Shown: positions 1-11,399 of the stretch, in pieces
Layout: every line of letters begins with the position of its first letter
Numbering within the stretch: position 1 is the stretch's first letter
Source of the DNA: Mesocentrotus franciscanus
Lineage: Eukaryota; Echinodermata; Echinoidea; Camarodonta; Strongylocentrotidae
Direction of reading: 5' to 3'
DNA: 64,000 nucleotides
Assembly: GCA_037976565.1 (NCBI GenBank)
Contig: CP137675.1
Coordinates: forward strand, 496,001-560,000
The notes under the pieces: model-generated
Databases searched by the model: none
Seen by the model: the letters and a program-made list of their open reading frames with translations, nothing else
What the model was told of the DNA's origin: nothing
Translations under genes and position numbers: made by a program

Positions 1-985
1 CCCTCACTTTTTCAGGTACCCCTAAAGTGCCCCTTTACATAGGAAAAGTCCCCCCTTTCACTTCAAATAAGTGCTTTTTAAAATTTCTAATAGTTGTCCG
101 TTCCACATTCTTATAAGTGCCCCCTTCACTTGTGATAATTGCCCCTATTCAAATATGAGAGGTGCTCATTTTACTTTAACAAGTGCCCCTTTCTTTTGTA
201 ATAAGTGCCAATTCTCACCTCTGATAAGTGCCCCTTTTTATTTTGACACATGCCCTTTTTATTTCTAATAAGTAATAAGTGCCCTTTTTCCTTCTGATAA
301 AGGAACCTTTTCTTTTTTAATAAGAGCCACTTCTCCTTCTCATAAATGCCACTTCTGACACCTCCGATAGATGCCTCTATTAAAATCTCATAGATGTCCA
401 TTGTCTTTTGTAATAAGTGCCCCTTTCAATTCTCACAAGTGTCCCGATTCATCTCAGGTGAGTGCCCCTTTTCAGGTACAAGAAGTGCTCCTTACTATCT
501 CTGATAAGTGCCCCTTTAACTCTTATAATTGCCTCATTTTAAATCTAAGAGGTGTCCCTTATATTTTGACGAGTGCTCTTTTCCTTTGTATGCCCTCTTG
601 TCATTTTTATAAGTGCCCCTTTTCATTCCGATGAGTGCCCTTATTCAAATTTGAGAGGTGCCTCCTTTAACTCTGTAATAAGTGCCACTTTTCATCTCTG
701 ATTAGTGCCCCTTTTATTTTGATACGTGCCCCTTGTCTTTTCTAATTAGTGCCATTTTCCTTCTGATAATTGCCCTCAGTTTCCCTTTGTAATAAGTGCC
801 CCTTTTCCGTTGTCATAAGTGCCTTTTTTCATCTCTGGTGAGTGCCCCTTATTGAGTGCGAGGAGTGCCACATTTTCACCTCTAGTAATTTCCCTCTTTA
901 CTTTGACATGTGCTCTTTTTCTTTTCTAATAAGTGTTCTTTTCTTTAGGATATGTGCCCCCTTTTCCTTTCCCCATAAAATGTGC
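1..985. repeat. Degenerate minisatellite, AAGTGCCCCTTTT-type units
   Basis: A core resembling ATAAGTGCCCCTTTTC recurs roughly every 25-35 bases for nearly a kilobase, with variable pyrimidine-rich spacers. Small open frames through it (for example at 71-268 and 371-634) are low-complexity products of the repeat and not genes. Single diverged units reappear at 1380-1430. The array continues to the left edge of the window, so its full length is unknown. Confidence 0.85.
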
Positions 986-1375
986 TCTTAATTTAAAACG
1001 ATTATTTATAAGAGAAAATCTTTCTTTAATTTCAACCAAAGCAAAGTTTTTATAAAATATCTTTTAAGTCTTTCATGATGATAATATTGTGCTTAAAACC
1101 CCGTCAGGATTGCATTTTCCTCTTTATAAGATGTAATTTTTTGCACTGCGACCTCAGAAACCTCAATTTTTTTTGCTTGCACGCTTTGCACGCTCGCAAA
1201 TAATCAGACCATCACGCCCAACTGCAAAGTATATGTATGATGCTTAAACAGTATCTTGGACCATGTAAAGAGACAAATAGACATTGAAATCATTCCTGAT
1301 AATGTAATAACAATGTATAGGGTATATACCAATATATACCAACTTAAATTGTATATTTTCGGTTTGAGGTTTCCC

Positions 1376-1575
1376 TTTGTAGGTGCCCCTTTTCCCAGAA
1401 AGTCCCCTTTTTGTTGGTGCCCCCACTTTGAATGACGCTCCGCCGCCCCTGGCCTACTGAAACCCTTGAGCTTCCGTGGGGCTCTGCGACCTGGATCCCA
1501 CGCCAATTTACGCTCTGCTCTACCTGATCGTAAATACTGTAGCCCCCCACTTTGAAAAACGTTCACCGGGGCCTG
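1376..1575. repeat. GC-rich dispersed repeat (copy also at 19873-20040)
   Basis: A stretch containing GAGCTTCCGTGGGGCTC, a CCAATTTACGCTC-like segment and a CCCCCCACTTTGAAAAACGTTC-like end matches the segment at 19873-20040 closely. Related GGGGTCCAGGGGGC units form a tandem array at 33110-33490. It is much more GC-rich than its surroundings, which suggests an element fragment. No coding potential is evident. Confidence 0.6.
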
Positions 1576-1584
1576 TGTAGGACT

Positions 1585-1915
1585 TCAGATGGTCTTTTAT
1601 TTTTATTGGACCTGTAATAATATACTCTCCATTATAAACTTGAGTGGTGCCCGAAAGGGTGAAGGCACTTGGGAGAAAAACAGTAAGTACACAACTTAAA
1701 CGAAAGCTATATAATTATATAGCTATCCCCAACTAGGCGTCACGTACAATCCACTGACAAAATTTGAGATACGCATAGCTGTAGTGATCTCATATTCAAA
1801 ACATTTCTTATGATTGCTTTTATTATTGGTCTGATTTATTTAAAAGTTTCGCCATTCAGTTTATCTTATTTTTCTGTAATCATTCGAATAAGCTGAAGGC
1901 CGGGTTGGATTGCCC
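1585..1915. mobile_element. Partial MITE-like element, same family as 58513-59105
   Basis: The order of segments (GGACCTGTAATAATATACTC, a GGTGAAGGCACTTGG motif, AATCCACTGACA, GCTGTAGTGATCT and a terminal GGTTGGATTGCCCT) parallels the right half of the element at 58513-59105. The left half is missing or replaced by the GC-rich repeat. There is no coding capacity. Confidence 0.6.
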
Positions 1916-2618
1916 TGATTTATAAATCTTTAAAAACCGTAGATCCATGGATGTGTAATGCATGCATCCCAGAAAAAAAATGAAACCCCAACTCACACGG
2001 TTATTGTGAACATATAAGGGCAGTATCAATATCATTCTTAATTTTCAAAAAGGAGAAGTAATATGCTTTCAAATGATACACTGACTAGTGACTACATTAA
2101 TCCCTATACGCTTTACTGAGCAACATCGTCTTGAAAAAGGCATGTCAAACTCAATTTGTGTCAAATTAATGTAAAATTGTGAAATCGTTAGGATCACACA
2201 TGAACATGTCTTAAAGGTACTATGTCCCATTTGCAGGCCCAAAAATGAAAAGGTTAAATTACAACGGCATTTGAAAGATATACTAATTTAGAACTTCCTC
2301 AAAACAAAAGGGCTTGAAAATGTCTTTTTGTGGGAAAATAACGACCGTTAGTTGTCGAATCGAATTTAGCGATCGCGGTCGTTAAATAGTCTGATTTTCG
2401 GATCCTTGTACAGAATGGTTTTGTGCTGCGCAAAGATTCAATCAGTTTAATTTTGGCCATTACAAGAAGTGGGTTATTGATGTAGACAAATCTCATGTAC
2501 CCTTTACAGCTCATTTTATACATGTTATTACCAAAGAAACAGAAGTCAGTCACTCAATTAGTGTCTGACAGTGAAGTCTAGAAAGTAGACGGGTGTCCTT
2601 GCATAATTTGAATAGTAG
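1916..2618. other. Intergenic sequence, no gene seen
   Basis: AT-rich sequence between two copies of the same miniature element. The open frame at 2299-2553 on the minus strand shows no recognisable domain, splice context or repeat in the paralogous units. I see nothing else in it. Confidence 0.4.
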
Positions 2619-2623
2619 GACAC

Positions 2624-3203
2624 GGCAATCCAACCTTTGTCATAAGTTGATTTGTATGAAAGCAGAAAAACAACAGAAATAGAATGGCAAAAGTTTGAAA
2701 TGAATTGGACCAATAGTAAGGAAGTTATGAATGTTTGAAATATGAGATCACTAATTCTAGCGAATCTCAAATTGGTACTTTGGTCAGTGGATTGTGACGT
2801 AGGACGTGGATAACTCTCCCATTTGACGTGTACAAAAATATCACTAATTTCTGTTTTTCTCGTAAGTTCCTTCTTCCTTGGGGCACTACTCAAAATATAT
2901 TATAGATAGCATATTACTATAGGTCCTCTAAAAGAATAGACCCTCCTGAGCCATGATATTTTGAAGAATTAAACAAAAAAGTCATTTTATATGTTGGAAC
3001 AGACGGATGAGAAAGTAGTCCGACACTACATCACATTGACATTACCGCTTCAGCCAATTTGAAGTGCCCATACGTAAAGTGATTGCAACTTTCAAAAATT
3101 CATAACTTTCTCATATTTAGTCAGATTTAATTGAAATTTTAATCAGTTTTCTTCACTGATTTTTTTTCTTTTAGAGTAGTTGTCTATTTGGGTTGGATTT
3201 CCC
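2624..3203 (-). mobile_element. MITE-like element with GGCAATCCAACC termini
   Basis: The ends are inverted (GGCAATCCAACC at the left, GGTTGGATTTCCCTTTAA at the right). The interior, including GTCAGTGGATTGTGACGTAG and AACTCTCCCATTTG, is the reverse complement of the element at 58513-59105. The right end abuts TTAA, as in that copy. It is about 0.6 kb and non-coding. It is an old copy with many differences. Confidence 0.6.
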
Positions 3204-3215
3204 TTTAAATTTCAC

Positions 3216-4752
3216 AGATAGGACATACGTGACATATTCATAATTCCTGCAAAGTTCTACAGAATTTGATGTTGGCTGCAATAGGGATACACTACCTTTA
3301 ACATGACCCGAAGGAAACTCAAACTTTAAAACCCAACAAGGAGTTTGTTTTCATGTTAAAAAAACAAATAATGAGTGCAAAATTAATGCTATCATCATAA
3401 AATAAAGGAAAATTGAGACGTTGTCGAGGGTTAAGGTATATAAGAAGGGCATATTTTGTATTCACATGTATGTCGATCTGCAATTGTTTTGAACGGTAAT
3501 TTTCATATTTTCCAAAACTGCAGCTTTTTAAAAGCGCAAAGCAACCAGTTGGGTGATATTTCCATAATAAGCTGAATAATAAAGGGGCAAAATAGATTGT
3601 GGTAAAGGAGAAAAGGTAGGAACTATGGGCACATAAGGCAATTACAATACTGGTATCCTTTTCAATCATAAAGATGAGCACTTTTCCATTGCTCGAGGGT
3701 TATTTATTGGTTTGGGGGAAAGTTGAGGGTGTATACGCCCCTGTCGTCCATGAAATAGGTTTTTGCTCCTAGTATTTGTAAAAGTTTATTTAAAGACCCG
3801 GCCGTAGTAGTGGCAGTGGCGGATCTTCACCCGAAGACTCTCCGAGAGACTAGGGGGTATTTTGATAGGACTATACGGGTAATTGCTGTGTGCTAGACTT
3901 GTACACCATTAATTTTTTTCTTCACCAAGTCTAATGTCAGCGAAGTATTTGGCCTCCTACACATGCATGGAACCTGACCGGCGATCGACCCTCTCCCTTT
4001 GAATGCACGGTTTGAATACACATAACACACAGTTGAAATATTGCACAATACAATCAAAGTATCATTTGAAAGCACATTATTTCACTTCATGAAAAGCACA
4101 GAAGAATCTTCATACAGCTATCATATACAGTAGTTCGCTCACAAGTCGTTTGATATCGGGTTTCATTTTTTCTTGGACGCACTAGCCTGCGCACTAAACA
4201 GACAGTCTATAGAATTCCTTCGCACGATGTTTACATAAAGGAATGGAATAGTCTAGTCTGTGTAAAACAGCTCATCATGCACAGCCTTCATTACCTGCGC
4301 TATGTCAAGATTATACTATTTGCTACTTAATTATAACTAATGATTAGGAAGAAGAAGATGATGATGATATCTGATAGTAATAATAATGATAATAGTAATA
4401 ATGGTCATATTTCATATGAAATGAGACTATTTCGGAGAAAAAAAGATCCTATTTAATGATCTGGATTATTTGGGATCACATCATGACGTGCATGAATAAA
4501 ATGTTTGAAAATATGTATTTTTACTTGAATGTAGGCAGATATGCCGGATGAATTATTATTGATTGGGAAAGTATATACTTGTTACAAATAAGGACTATAA
4601 TCTAGACTATGATTTAAGCATCCATTCTAGTGAACCTATTTGAAATAGATACACAAACATTTCTATTCAAAATTCGTGTCAGGAGCCGTCAGGTAGCTCG
4701 CTTGCACAACAAAAGCCTCGATCGCTCAGGTGGGAAATAATTATAACCAAAC
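3216..4752. other. Intergenic sequence upstream of the + strand SRCR gene
   Basis: No gene is recognisable here. It contains a GAT/AAT-rich microsatellite stretch at about 4348-4410 and would include the promoter of the gene starting at 4753, but I cannot point to a convincing TATA box or initiator. The 120-codon open frame at 3319-3681 on the minus strand resembles no family I know and has biased AT-rich composition. Confidence 0.4.
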
Positions 4753-4825
4753 ATGGCGAAGCCGTGTAGAAGTATTATTTGGTGCATTTTGTTCTTTACT
4801 TTATGGCCTCGATGTATTCAAACTC
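4753..4825 (+). CDS. Exon 1, signal peptide of + strand SRCR receptor
   Basis: An ATG opens 24 codons with a short basic start (MAKPCR) followed by the hydrophobic stretch [11 protein letters not shown], then a phase-1 donor C|GTGAGT. The exon is 73 bases, exactly the size and phase of the signal exons of the two minus-strand paralogs (43954-44026 and 59591-59663), which also begin ATGGCGAA. The leftover C joins the AG of the exon at 5659 to give a glutamine. The start is supported by the signal-peptide pattern rather than by any transcript data. Confidence 0.75.
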
Positions 4826-7800
4826 GTGAGTATGACTCCTTCAACACTTTTGATAATACAGCTTATTGTTACAAAATTTGAGTTGTTGGACTAATTATTG
4901 ATAACCACATCATACTACTGTATAGTAGCTGCTCTCGTTTCCCAAGTTCGTTTTAATTCACTTGAACCTAAAACACGGTATATATAGGCTCAAAACATTC
5001 AGCCTCTGGCATGTTCTTCAGCATGTCTGTGGACAAGATAAAACGTAATTACTTGATGGCATATTAATCATATCATTTACATTAATGTGAAATAATAAGA
5101 AGCGAATGAAACGGTATTGAAACGGATGCAGCCCAGGAGACCGCCAGCTCACGAGACCGATAATGTACGTCGGTGGCATACGGTCCGGTCTTCTACCCAT
5201 TTGTGTTATCTAGATCGACAGCCCACGAGACCAACAATAATTGTCTATCTTTCCTACATAACATTATATTTCTTTGTTTTGTCAGGCTTGTGGGCTGTTG
5301 GTATAGTAGCTATACTGAGGCTTTTGCTCTCGTGGGCTATATGCACTCTGCCTATTGAATAAAGAATTAAGGCCTAAAGGCAGATACATTAGATTATATT
5401 ATAGGAAAGGTTTGCATGCTACCAAAAGAGAATTTAGGATTTTAATCATAATATGATATTACCCGATTAAAGTTGGCATCAGAAGCTGATCGATGGCAAT
5501 GAAATGGCAACTGTTTATTTTCATTATGTTGGTAGGCTAATAAACATTAACTCTCTGATTGTAGCCATACGCATACAAGGGTTGGGGGGGGGGTGAGATT
5601 TTTTAGGGAGATATTTTGTTTTTATGAATTTTTTGTTTATAATTTTCATCAAACACAGAGCGAGAGGGTGACGTTAGGTTGATGAATGGTGGTCAATCAT
5701 CTCGAGGTCGAGTGGAGGTCTACGATGGCTTAGGATGGACAACTGTGTGTGATGATTTTTGGGACAATGTAGATGCCATGGTTGTTTGTCGGCAGCTTGG
5801 CTACAGCACAGATGGTGCTATTGCAAGATATTCAGCCTACTACGGTATGGGCAGTGGATATATTTCACTTGATAATGTCAAATGTAACGGTCATGAAGAG
5901 AACTTAAAAAGTTGCCCAAGTTCGTCCATGCCAAGCAATTGTAAACATACTGAAGATGCAGGAGTTGAATGTGGTAAGTTAAATCTTATGCTTTGATTTC
6001 ACTTGTTCCGAACAGGCAAACAAACTTATGCCCTGTCTTATATATTGCGATTGATCCGAACTGACCATAATAACTCAAAAGTGTTCATTCAATTCAATTC
6101 AAATTTACACACATATTGAACATCGATCTTCCCCTGTTTGGCGAGCTTGCTATAGGTATCTACACTCTGTGACCCCCCACTCCGGGGTCGGAGGGACCGC
6201 ATTCGTGTTCCCAAAATCTCCGATAAAGGGGTACTTTTCGCGCGACAAAGTCCGACCCGAGAATTGTAAAAAAAGGGGGTGTATTTGACTTTTCACCCGG
6301 AGATTTCTTTAAAAAGGGGGTGTTTTTACTTTTCTCTCTTTGGATTCCTTAGAAATTTAAAAAGGGGGTCATAAAATATCTTGAATATCATAGATAGGGG
6401 GTACAGTGAGCAGTGTTCTGGATTTAAGGGGGTCTTCAAGGCAGGAAAAGCCCGCGAAAACCCACGAAAGGGGGGTTCAGAAATTTTGGCAGTCCTCAGA
6501 TAGGAGGGTGCTTTCAAAGAGAGGGAACAAGCATACGCGTACCCTAAATAACACTGAGTGGGGTGACTTCCATGCTGAAATTTACCCACTCATGTATTAG
6601 TGAGACAGACACTTAATATAACGGTGAAGACAAATACGTGAAGATAGCGAATGGGTGTGTTATATAATCCTGACCAAAAAAATTGTTACTTTTGAAATAG
6701 CAACACAAACTTTAAAATCTAAAGACAGCAAAAAGAAATTTTTCCCCCAAATTGCCATTCAAGAAAATTACAAATTTTAAGATTGCTATATGTAAAATTC
6801 GAATTGAATTGAATAAACTAATTTTAGTTAGATGGTAAAAAAGAGCTACAGCACTAATTTTGGGGGGAGCAAAGCTTGCTTTGCTGGTCCTTTTTTCTTT
6901 AAGCAGCGTGTTACACCCCTCATAATGGACAATTTTGTTTTTCTTCTATTATCGTAATGAACAGCCAGGCATAGGCCTACCTCTTACTGGTCAGTGGCCT
7001 TAAGGGATAGAAAATGACCCCATTTTTAAGGGAGCGTCTGACAACCCATCCCGACCGAACTTTTCGTCGGTTTTTCGTTTGTTTGTACATGTATGTGTGT
7101 TTTGTAATGCTCCGTCATACGGCCGATGGAGTGGAATTGATACGACATTGGGTTTTGTTTAGGGGGCTCTTCGGATCTAACCTGACAGCTACGATCAAGC
7201 TGACCTTTTGTCAATGACTTAGATGATATGAGGGGTATATGGCGTGAATATTACCATCACTCTCACAATAATTATTGTAAAATGTTGGTTGTTCAAGTGT
7301 TAATAACTTGTGCTGATTACCGTTATTCTTCATTATAGTGTCTAAGGAGGGAGATGTGCGTCTAGTGGATGGCTCATTACGTAATGAAGGTCGTGTAGAG
7401 ATCTATCATGATAATGAATGGGGTACAATCTGTGATTCAAGATGGGATGATGATGATGCTGCTGTTGTCTGTCGCCAAGTAGGATTCCCAACTGATCATG
7501 CGACAGCTGTCTCTGATGCTTACTTTGGACGAGGTAGAGGAAGAATTGTACTGAGAATTTAAGGTGCTTCGGAACAGAGTCCAGTCTTTCATCATGTCTA
7601 TCTAGTGACTGGTATCCTACGTTTTGCTTACATTTTGATGATGCTGGTGTAATATGCGGTGAGTCACATTCAAAGTCACATTCTCAGAGTATACACTCTT
7701 TGGAAATTCAATCTCTATGAGCCATGCATGTAGGGGATAATTGCAATGACGACCTTCGTCATTGCCTTGTTTTCGTTCACATTCTGCCCCATTAATATTC

Positions 7801-10800
7801 TTGTTTTCCTTATCGTCCGGAAATCCCATTCGTTTTGCACGTAGTGCTTGTTATTCCTAGTTAGGTGCTTTTCTCATGTCCTTTTCCTTTCAAATTTCAT
7901 ACGCATCATCTCTAACATCTCATCAAGGTCACCTACTTTTTCGATTTTCGAAATCACTCATGCATAACCATCCAGGCGCCATTTTGTCCGTTTCTGGTCC
8001 ATTTTAAGGCCTTTCTTCATTCCTTCCTATCTCCACTATCCTAGATCCTACAAACTTCTAACAAATTCCTTTAGATAGTCTAAGAGATGTTCTTTCATCT
8101 GCGACAGATAACTTGACCTTCAAAATGCCATCTTCATAGTCAAAATTCAAATCTGAAACCGTCTCCGTCAACAATCTCTCAAATTCTTGAAAAATAGACC
8201 CCTACAAATCTAGAAATTGCAATAACTTTCTTTAACCAATTCCGTTCCGTCTCATCTTCTCGCAGTATCTTTATTTCATAATTGCACATAGCCATGCCAA
8301 ATTTTACGCTCCAATGGCTATGCAAAACATAAATAGCGCCCTCTAAAGTTCTGGGAATTGGCTTTCTCTGTGGCCGTATCTCCATCATGGCTTGGCAGAC
8401 CTGTACCCTTTTTTGGATTTAGATACTTGAACATATGCCCTTTCCAGCCATACACAAAATTATATACCCTAACACTGACCGACTTTGCGAAAAATGCCCT
8501 CCAAAATCGCGATTTTCAAGAAAATTGAGAAATAACTTCAACTTGCTCTAAATTGGCGATCTTTATACCTACATCAATGAAACTTGGCAGACATATGTAT
8601 CTATATACGTGACAACTGTCTGTTAAGTTTGGTAAAATTCAAACGTGTCAGCGCAAAGTTATCGCCAAAATGATGAATTTACTATGCATTACGTAATAGC
8701 GCGTTTAATGCGTGCAATACATTGCGCGAAGATAACAATGGTGTCAAACTGACCGCAATAAAGTGCCCTTTCGAACGATACCAAGTATAGTATATGTTCA
8801 CACAGAAAATTGTGAATAAATCGCATTTAAACAAAGGTCACTACACGAATTCCGCCGAGTTTCCGCCCGAATCTAACACGTATCGGCTATGACGTCATTT
8901 TTTCAGACTGCTTTTCGCCCCTTTAACGTCCTTTTTTTTCCTTGAAAATTTGCATGGACATGCCGAGTTGCAATACGCAGGGCACCTCGTGGCCGGATTT
9001 TTGAAATTGGTCAATGGGGCCATTTAAGACGCCATTTTGTCCTATAAATCTATTTTACATCACGTGTTTCGATAGGATTATCATAGAAAAAGAGAGTGGT
9101 TTACAATAACAACTATGAAATTCTCTTTCCAATGATACCAATTACGGCCTATAAAGAGACATAAAGAGAGAGAAAAAAAAAACAATTTAAGTCCGGTCAT
9201 AATACAGATCCTGTACGTTTTCCACCCATGCATTACACGCATTGTCTATGGGGCAAATCGGGTTCACGCTTTTGGCCCCCAGAACGAACTTTATTTTTTC
9301 CTTTAAATTTTACAGGCACATTCTAAGTGGCCAAATGCAGAGCATATCGAAGCCGGATTTTTAAAATCGGTCAAGCAATCTCTAGCATTCCTTCAAGGTC
9401 ACTGAATTCTTTGTTCTCCGGAAATACTCATGCGACATGCGTGACCGTCCAAGCGCCATTTTGTCCGTTTCGGGCCATTTTGGTGGCCTTTCTTTCCACC
9501 TAATATACCCATCTCCACTATCACAGAAGCTACAGACTTCTTACAAATTGCTCTGGATAGTCCGAGAGAAGCTCTTTCGTTTGACACGTAAAAACATGGC
9601 GTCATTGCACGCATATCGTTGTGACACGATTGCATTTCTAGTTTCGTTTTGTAGTTGAATCTACTCCGAATAATAATTGAACCCACTCTAAAATAGCGAT
9701 TGCAATACTCTTGAGGGCGAGGACCCTCTGCAGAGCCTGGATTTCCTCTAATTATGACTCCTCACAGAATTTCCAATCTTGTACATCAGTTAAAGAGTAG
9801 GTCCTGGAGAGCAAAAGGAGTTGGAAAGTTTGTAAATTTTACAATTTACAATTTTTAAATAACATATTCTAATCTTCGAATATTTTAAGAACAGCACTTA
9901 TTTTTTCATTAAAAAGATTATTAGTGAATTAGTTTATTTATAAATATCCCATTGTTTTATTTCTCTCATCATTGGATAATTTGTAATCTTTCTTCTTTAT
10001 GTATAGGCCAAACTGAGTCTCGATCGACACGAATATCACCAGTTCTGATTGGGTTTCTCTCCTTTGCTGGTCTTGTGATGCTCATCATGATTGTTGCCAT
10101 CATCATACGCGTTAAACGCGGGAACAAATTAACATGTTCTCTATGGTCCAGAATAAGACATGTAGCTGAAAATATAAGAAACCCACTTTCCTTTCATGAC
10201 GAGTCACAGAACTCAACTCAAGTTGATCAGGACAGTCACCATAGCAACTTAACACCAAATGGTCCTCTCCTGAATACCCACTGACTGTACAACTGAACGA
10301 TCATCGTTCTTCGTACAACGAAGAGACTCCTATTCATGTGACAAACATTTCTTTAAATGTAAACTTTGACAATCAGCAAATACTGCTCTTTCCATCCAAT
10401 AGACAAATGTCTTCACCGCCTCCTTATAGTCCCTCCACGGCAGATGCAAGCAATACTATATCCTCTGGATTAATGATATCACCTCCCCCTTACAGTCCAA
10501 CCAGTGGCCATCGCCCACCTATTCAAGATAATGAGATTGAGCAAAGTAACTCACGGAGAAGCAGGTTCATTCCAGACATGCACAATTCCCGCACCGAACA
10601 GAGTGGGATAATAACCCCATCCATTTACTCTCCTGACAATAATGCTTGTCCACCACCATATATTGATCATGCATCACACCATTCAAGATCATCGGATGAC
10701 AATTACGATTATGACCATGTCCCACCATCAACCCCTCATAGCTCTTCGATGATACCTAGCGATGTAGAGACTTCGTCAATCTCTCCTAGAACCAGTGAAC

Positions 10801-10844
10801 AACCGCCACCTTATTCCCCTTGGAGCATTAGTACATTTGTATGA
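4753..10844 (+). CDS. SRCR receptor gene with PPPY-rich cytoplasmic tail (gene model, 4 exons, 2 frameshifts)
   Basis: Model: exons 4753-4825, 5659-5973, 7339-7658 and 10007-10844. All junctions have GT..AG boundaries and all introns are phase 1. The product would be a type I membrane receptor with a signal peptide, two SRCR domains, one membrane span and a roughly 250-residue tail. Two single-base deletions are needed to read it through, near 7551 in exon 3 and near 10268 in exon 4. With one base restored at each, the coding length is a multiple of three (about 515 residues), and the sequence downstream of each shift matches what the domain or tail should be. The gene may be a recent pseudogene, or the shifts may be assembly errors. 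SRCR receptors bind microbial or endogenous ligands at the cell surface; the ligand here is unknown. It is convergent with the minus-strand SRCR genes. Confidence 0.75.
5659..5973 (+). CDS. Exon 2, SRCR domain 1
   Basis: A complete SRCR domain in one phase-1/phase-1 exon of 315 bases. The acceptor is AAACACAG|AG and the donor is TGTG|GTAAGT. The domain starts with GDVRLMNGG, then [39 protein letters not shown] and ends EDAGVECG. Six cysteines are visible, the group A number, although single-exon coding is the usual group B layout. No stop or frameshift is present. Confidence 0.9.
6087..6814. mobile_element. Intronic element bounded by inverted ATTCAATTCAATTC termini
   Basis: The left end reads ATTCAATTCAATTCAAATTT and the right end is its near-perfect reverse complement, ending GAATTGAATTGAAT. 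The interior holds a degenerate array of AAAAGGGGGT-containing units (about 6220-6510) with no coding potential. The termini resemble the ATTGA-type tail of LINEs such as the one at 30400-30420, so two opposed tails are an alternative explanation to a true inverted-repeat transposon. Confidence 0.45.
7339..7658 (+). CDS. Exon 3, SRCR domain 2 (one-base deletion)
   Basis: The exon has the acceptor CATTATAG|TG and the donor TGCG|GTGAGT, both phase 1. It reads [42 protein letters not shown] and GRGRGRIVL, then hits a stop at 7560. In the next frame the domain resumes at once with [12 protein letters not shown] and ends FDDAGVICG. The exon is 320 bases, one less than the multiple of three expected, so a single base is missing at about 7551-7553. 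Six cysteines would be present in the intact domain. Whether the shift is genuine or a sequencing error cannot be told from one copy. Confidence 0.8.
7960..9720. repeat. Degenerate repeated block in last intron of + strand gene
   Basis: Segments recur at long intervals. GCGCCATTTTGTCCGTTTC followed by CCTTTCTT and TCTCCACTATC occurs at about 7976-8040 and again at 9455-9525. A TGCATGGACATGCCGAG...GTGGCCGGATTTTTGAAATTGGTCAA-like block occurs near 8950-9015 and again near 9310-9375. The divergence is considerable. This looks like an old satellite-like or element-derived duplication. No coding sequence is evident. Confidence 0.5.
10007..10844 (+). CDS. Exon 4, transmembrane segment and PPPY tail (one-base deletion)
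   Basis: After the acceptor TGTATAG|GC the frame reads [11 protein letters not shown], then a membrane span ([20 protein letters not shown]) and a basic stop-transfer (RVKRGNK). The first frame stops at 10282-10284. A second frame, open from upstream of that stop (about 10263) to the TGA at 10842-10844, continues with the same character: hydrophilic, rich in Ser and Pro, with four PPPY motifs (three followed by SP or ID, one by SPW). One missing base near 10268 would join the frames. PPxY motifs bind WW domains such as those of NEDD4-family ubiquitin ligases, so sorting or turnover control is a reasonable inference. If the stop is genuine, the tail is short and lacks all four motifs. Confidence 0.7.
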
Positions 10845-10885
10845 TATTCTGAACTGCTGGCGTAGGTACAGGCCACAAGGGGGAT

Positions 10886-10891
10886 AATAAA
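10886..10891 (+). terminator. Candidate polyadenylation signal AATAAA
   Basis: AATAAA lies 42 bases after the stop codon of the + strand receptor and is followed by an A/G-rich microsatellite. The position is plausible, although a 3' UTR this short would be unusual and no other evidence is available. Confidence 0.4.
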
Positions 10892-11179
10892 AGAAATAGA
10901 GATAGATAGGTAGACATATACATAGACAGAGAAAGATAGAGAGAGAGAGATGGGGATGGTGGTGGGGAGGGGGGAGAAGGGAATGTATTGCGAGAAGAAG
11001 ACGATACAACCTCTTCCAACACCCCACCACACGCCCAGCCCATGCACTTTATACATACGGGCGACGCCTATGATATTAGTACACCCCCGTCTCAATGGCG
11101 GGAACCATGCTAATGCCACTTACTGTTTTATATAATAATCTTTCAGTCAAGGTCGTCACTGCAGGGGACGATCGAGGTG

Positions 11180-11398
11180 TAAGGTACTGTGGTCCAGTGG
11201 ATCGGTCTCCGGACTGTGACCATGCACAAGGTGCGGGGTTAGAATCCCTGTCGTTTGGCAAGACATTAATCTACAGTTGCCACACTCCACCTAAGTGAGG
11301 TAAATGTGAACGTCAACTGACAGGAATAAATTCCTTAAAAAGCTGCAATGGCAGACATAATTAAGCCAGGGTAATAATAATAATGGAGCGCCAGAAGT
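11180..11398 (+). mobile_element. tRNA-derived SINE
   Basis: A tRNA-like head shows an A-box-like GTGGTCCAGTGG and a B-box-like GGTTAGAATCC 40-50 bases later. It is followed by a body with TTTGGCAAGACATTAATC, also found in the SINEs at 23316 and 53945, and an AATAATAATAATGG 3' segment. It is non-coding. The short open frames across it are incidental. Confidence 0.65.
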
Positions 11399-11399
11399 G

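Noticed and set aside
5117..5362. 81-codon plus-strand frame in the first intron of the + gene
   Set aside because: No acceptor/donor pair in phase 1 and no domain; local inverted GCCCACGAGACC-type repeats explain part of it.
10776..11119. Minus-strand open frames of 71-102 codons
   Set aside because: Antisense to the receptor tail end and the AG/GGGGA-rich 3' flank; low complexity.
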